64,000 bases of DNA, taken from Cronobacter dublinensis subsp. dublinensis LMG 23823. Its GTDB lineage: Bacteria; Pseudomonadota; Gammaproteobacteria; Enterobacterales; Enterobacteriaceae. The notes beneath the pieces were generated by a model that was not told where the DNA came from, searched no databases, and worked only from the letters and a program-made list of their open reading frames with translations. Shown in pieces: positions 62,895 to 64,000 of the stretch. The stretch spans positions 2,852,001 through 2,916,000 of the forward strand of contig NZ_CP012266.1 in assembly GCF_001277235.1 (NCBI RefSeq). Reading direction: 5' to 3'. Each line of letters starts with the position of its first letter. Positions within the stretch are counted from its first letter, which is position 1. The position numbers and the translations under genes are program-made.

Positions 62895-64000
62895 GGTTCT
62901 GGCGGCCCGGCATTATGGGCAAGCTGTTTCTGGCCATTTTCGCTACCTGCATTCTGCTGTTAATTACGATGCACTGGGCGGTGCGCTTTAGCTTTGAGCG
63001 CGGCTTTATCGACTACATCAAACATGGCAACGAGCAGCGGCTGGCGCTGCTAAGCGACGCGCTGAGCGAACAATATCAGCAGCACGGCGACTGGGGGTTT
63101 CTGCGCCATAACGATCGCGTGGTGTTCCAGATTTTACGCTCTTTCGAGCGGGAGAACGCCCACGACGGCCCGCCGCCGCCAGACCGGGGGCCGCCGCCTC
63201 ATATGCCGCCGCACGGCTGGCGCACGCAGTTCTGGGTGGTGGACGCCGATCAGACGGTGCTGGTCGGCCCGCGCTCGCCGGTGCCGCAGGATGGCGCGCG
63301 GCGCGCGATTGTCGTCGACGGCAAACGCGTCGGCTGGGTCATCGCCTCACCGGTGGAGCGCCTGACGCGCAGCACCGATATTAATTTCGATAAACAGCAG
63401 CGGCGCACCAGCTGGCTTATCGTCGCGCTCTCGACGCTGCTGGCCGCGGCGGCCACGCTGCTGCTGGCGCGCGGCCTGCTGGCGCCGGTAAAACGGCTGG
63501 TGGAAGGCACGCACCGGCTCGCAGCGGGCGATTTCACGGCCCGCGTCGTCGCCACCGGCCAGGATGAACTGGGCCGTCTGGCGCAGGATTTCAACCAGCT
63601 CGCCAGTACGCTTGAGAAAAACCAGCAGATGCGCCAGGCCTTTATGGCGGATATTTCGCACGAACTGCGCACGCCGCTTGCCGTGCTGCGCGGCGAGCTG
63701 GAGGCGATTCAGGACGGCGTGCGCCAGTTTACGCCGGAGTCCGTCGCCTCGTTACAGGCAGAAGTGGGCACGCTGACCAAACTGGTGGACGATTTACATC
63801 AGCTGTCGCTCTCCGACGAGGGCGCGCTCGCTTACCAGAAAAAACCGCTGGAGATCGTCGCGCTCATCGAAGTGGCCGCTGGCGCGTTCCGCGAGCGCTT
63901 CGCAGCGCGCGGGTTGACGCTCAACTTATCGCTGCCGGAAAACGTCACGCTGTTCGGCGACCGCGACCGGCTGATGCAGCTGTTTAATAATCTGCTGGAA
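62891..64000 (+). CDS. baeS: BaeS, envelope-stress sensor histidine kinase (partial, 3' end cut)
   Basis: The first 370 codons of BaeS lie in the window; the reading frame is open to the last base. BaeS senses envelope stress (indole, flavonoids, metal and drug damage) and phosphorylates BaeR, which activates mdtABCD. Visible are a first membrane helix (about 9-28), a periplasmic domain with a proline-rich loop (DGPPPPDRGPPPHMPPHG, about 93-110), a second helix (about 175-195), a HAMP domain (LLAPVKRLVEGTHRLAAG), and the HisKA motif with His257 (ADISHELRTPLAVLRGEL). The ATP-binding domain is cut off by the window end. Confidence 0.97.
   Translation, partial: MRFWRPGIMGKLFLAIFATCILLLITMHWAVRFSFERGFIDYIKHGNEQRLALLSDALSEQYQQHGDWGFLRHNDRVVFQILRSFERENAHDGPPPPDRGPPPHMPPHGWRTQFWVVDADQTVLVGPRSPVPQDGARRAIVVDGKRVGWVIASPVERLTRSTDINFDKQQRRTSWLIVALSTLLAAAATLLLARGLLAPVKRLVEGTHRLAAGDFTARVVATGQDELGRLAQDFNQLASTLEKNQQMRQAFMADISHELRTPLAVLRGELEAIQDGVRQFTPESVASLQAEVGTLTKLVDDLHQLSLSDEGALAYQKKPLEIVALIEVAAGAFRERFAARGLTLNLSLPENVTLFGDRDRLMQLFNNLLE

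Overview
The window reads as a chromosomal segment of an Enterobacteriaceae member close to Cronobacter/Enterobacter. Gene order matches the E. coli his-cps-udk-alkA-mdt stretch almost gene for gene, and the conserved genes have strongly G+C-biased third positions. I favour Cronobacter or a near relative from this overall impression only; the genus is not proven by anything I can compute here.

Layout. Bases 1-2135 (+): end of the histidine operon (hisH tail, hisA, hisF, hisI). 2196-4810 (-): wzzB and gnd, with no ugd between them. 5081-15987 (-): an A+T-rich O-antigen cluster, in transcription order rmlB, rmlA, fdtA-like, GNAT acyltransferase, FemAB-like acyltransferase, fdtB-like, wzx, glycosyltransferase, wzy, three glycosyltransferases. 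It is preceded by a JUMPstart/ops element and by galF and gnu (16380-18499). 18714-41578 (-): a complete 20-gene colanic acid (M-antigen) cluster, wza to wcaM, with its own JUMPstart/ops and candidate RcsAB boxes upstream of wza. 42312-53144: yegH, asmA-dcd-udk, dgcE (yegE), alkA, yegD. 53150-53795 (-): a toxin-antitoxin pair that is an accessory insertion. 54025-64000 (+): mdtA-mdtB-mdtC-mdtD and the first 370 codons of baeS, which runs off the window.

How it works together. RmlA/RmlB make dTDP-4-keto-6-deoxyglucose. With no rmlC or rmlD present, the FdtA- and FdtB-like enzymes should divert it to a dTDP-3-amino-3,6-dideoxyhexose, most likely D-Fuc3N, which one or both of two unusual acyltransferases would N-acylate. 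Gnu can supply UndPP-GalNAc as the first sugar. Four glycosyltransferases would complete a predicted five-residue unit, flipped by a WzxE-like Wzx, polymerised by Wzy and length-controlled by WzzB. The colanic acid cluster carries its own GDP-fucose pathway, initiating transferase WcaJ, flippase WzxC, polymerase WcaD and Wza/Wzb/Wzc export machinery. RfaH acting at both ops sites probably links the two loci.

The most interesting part is the O-antigen acylation module (12266-13651): a FemAB-fold protein plus a small GNAT, where a hexapeptide-repeat FdtC/QdtC would be usual. A perfect 16-bp palindrome at the toxin-antitoxin promoter and several intra-operon hairpins in the colanic acid cluster also deserve a look. 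I saw no tRNA, rRNA, CRISPR array or insertion sequence.
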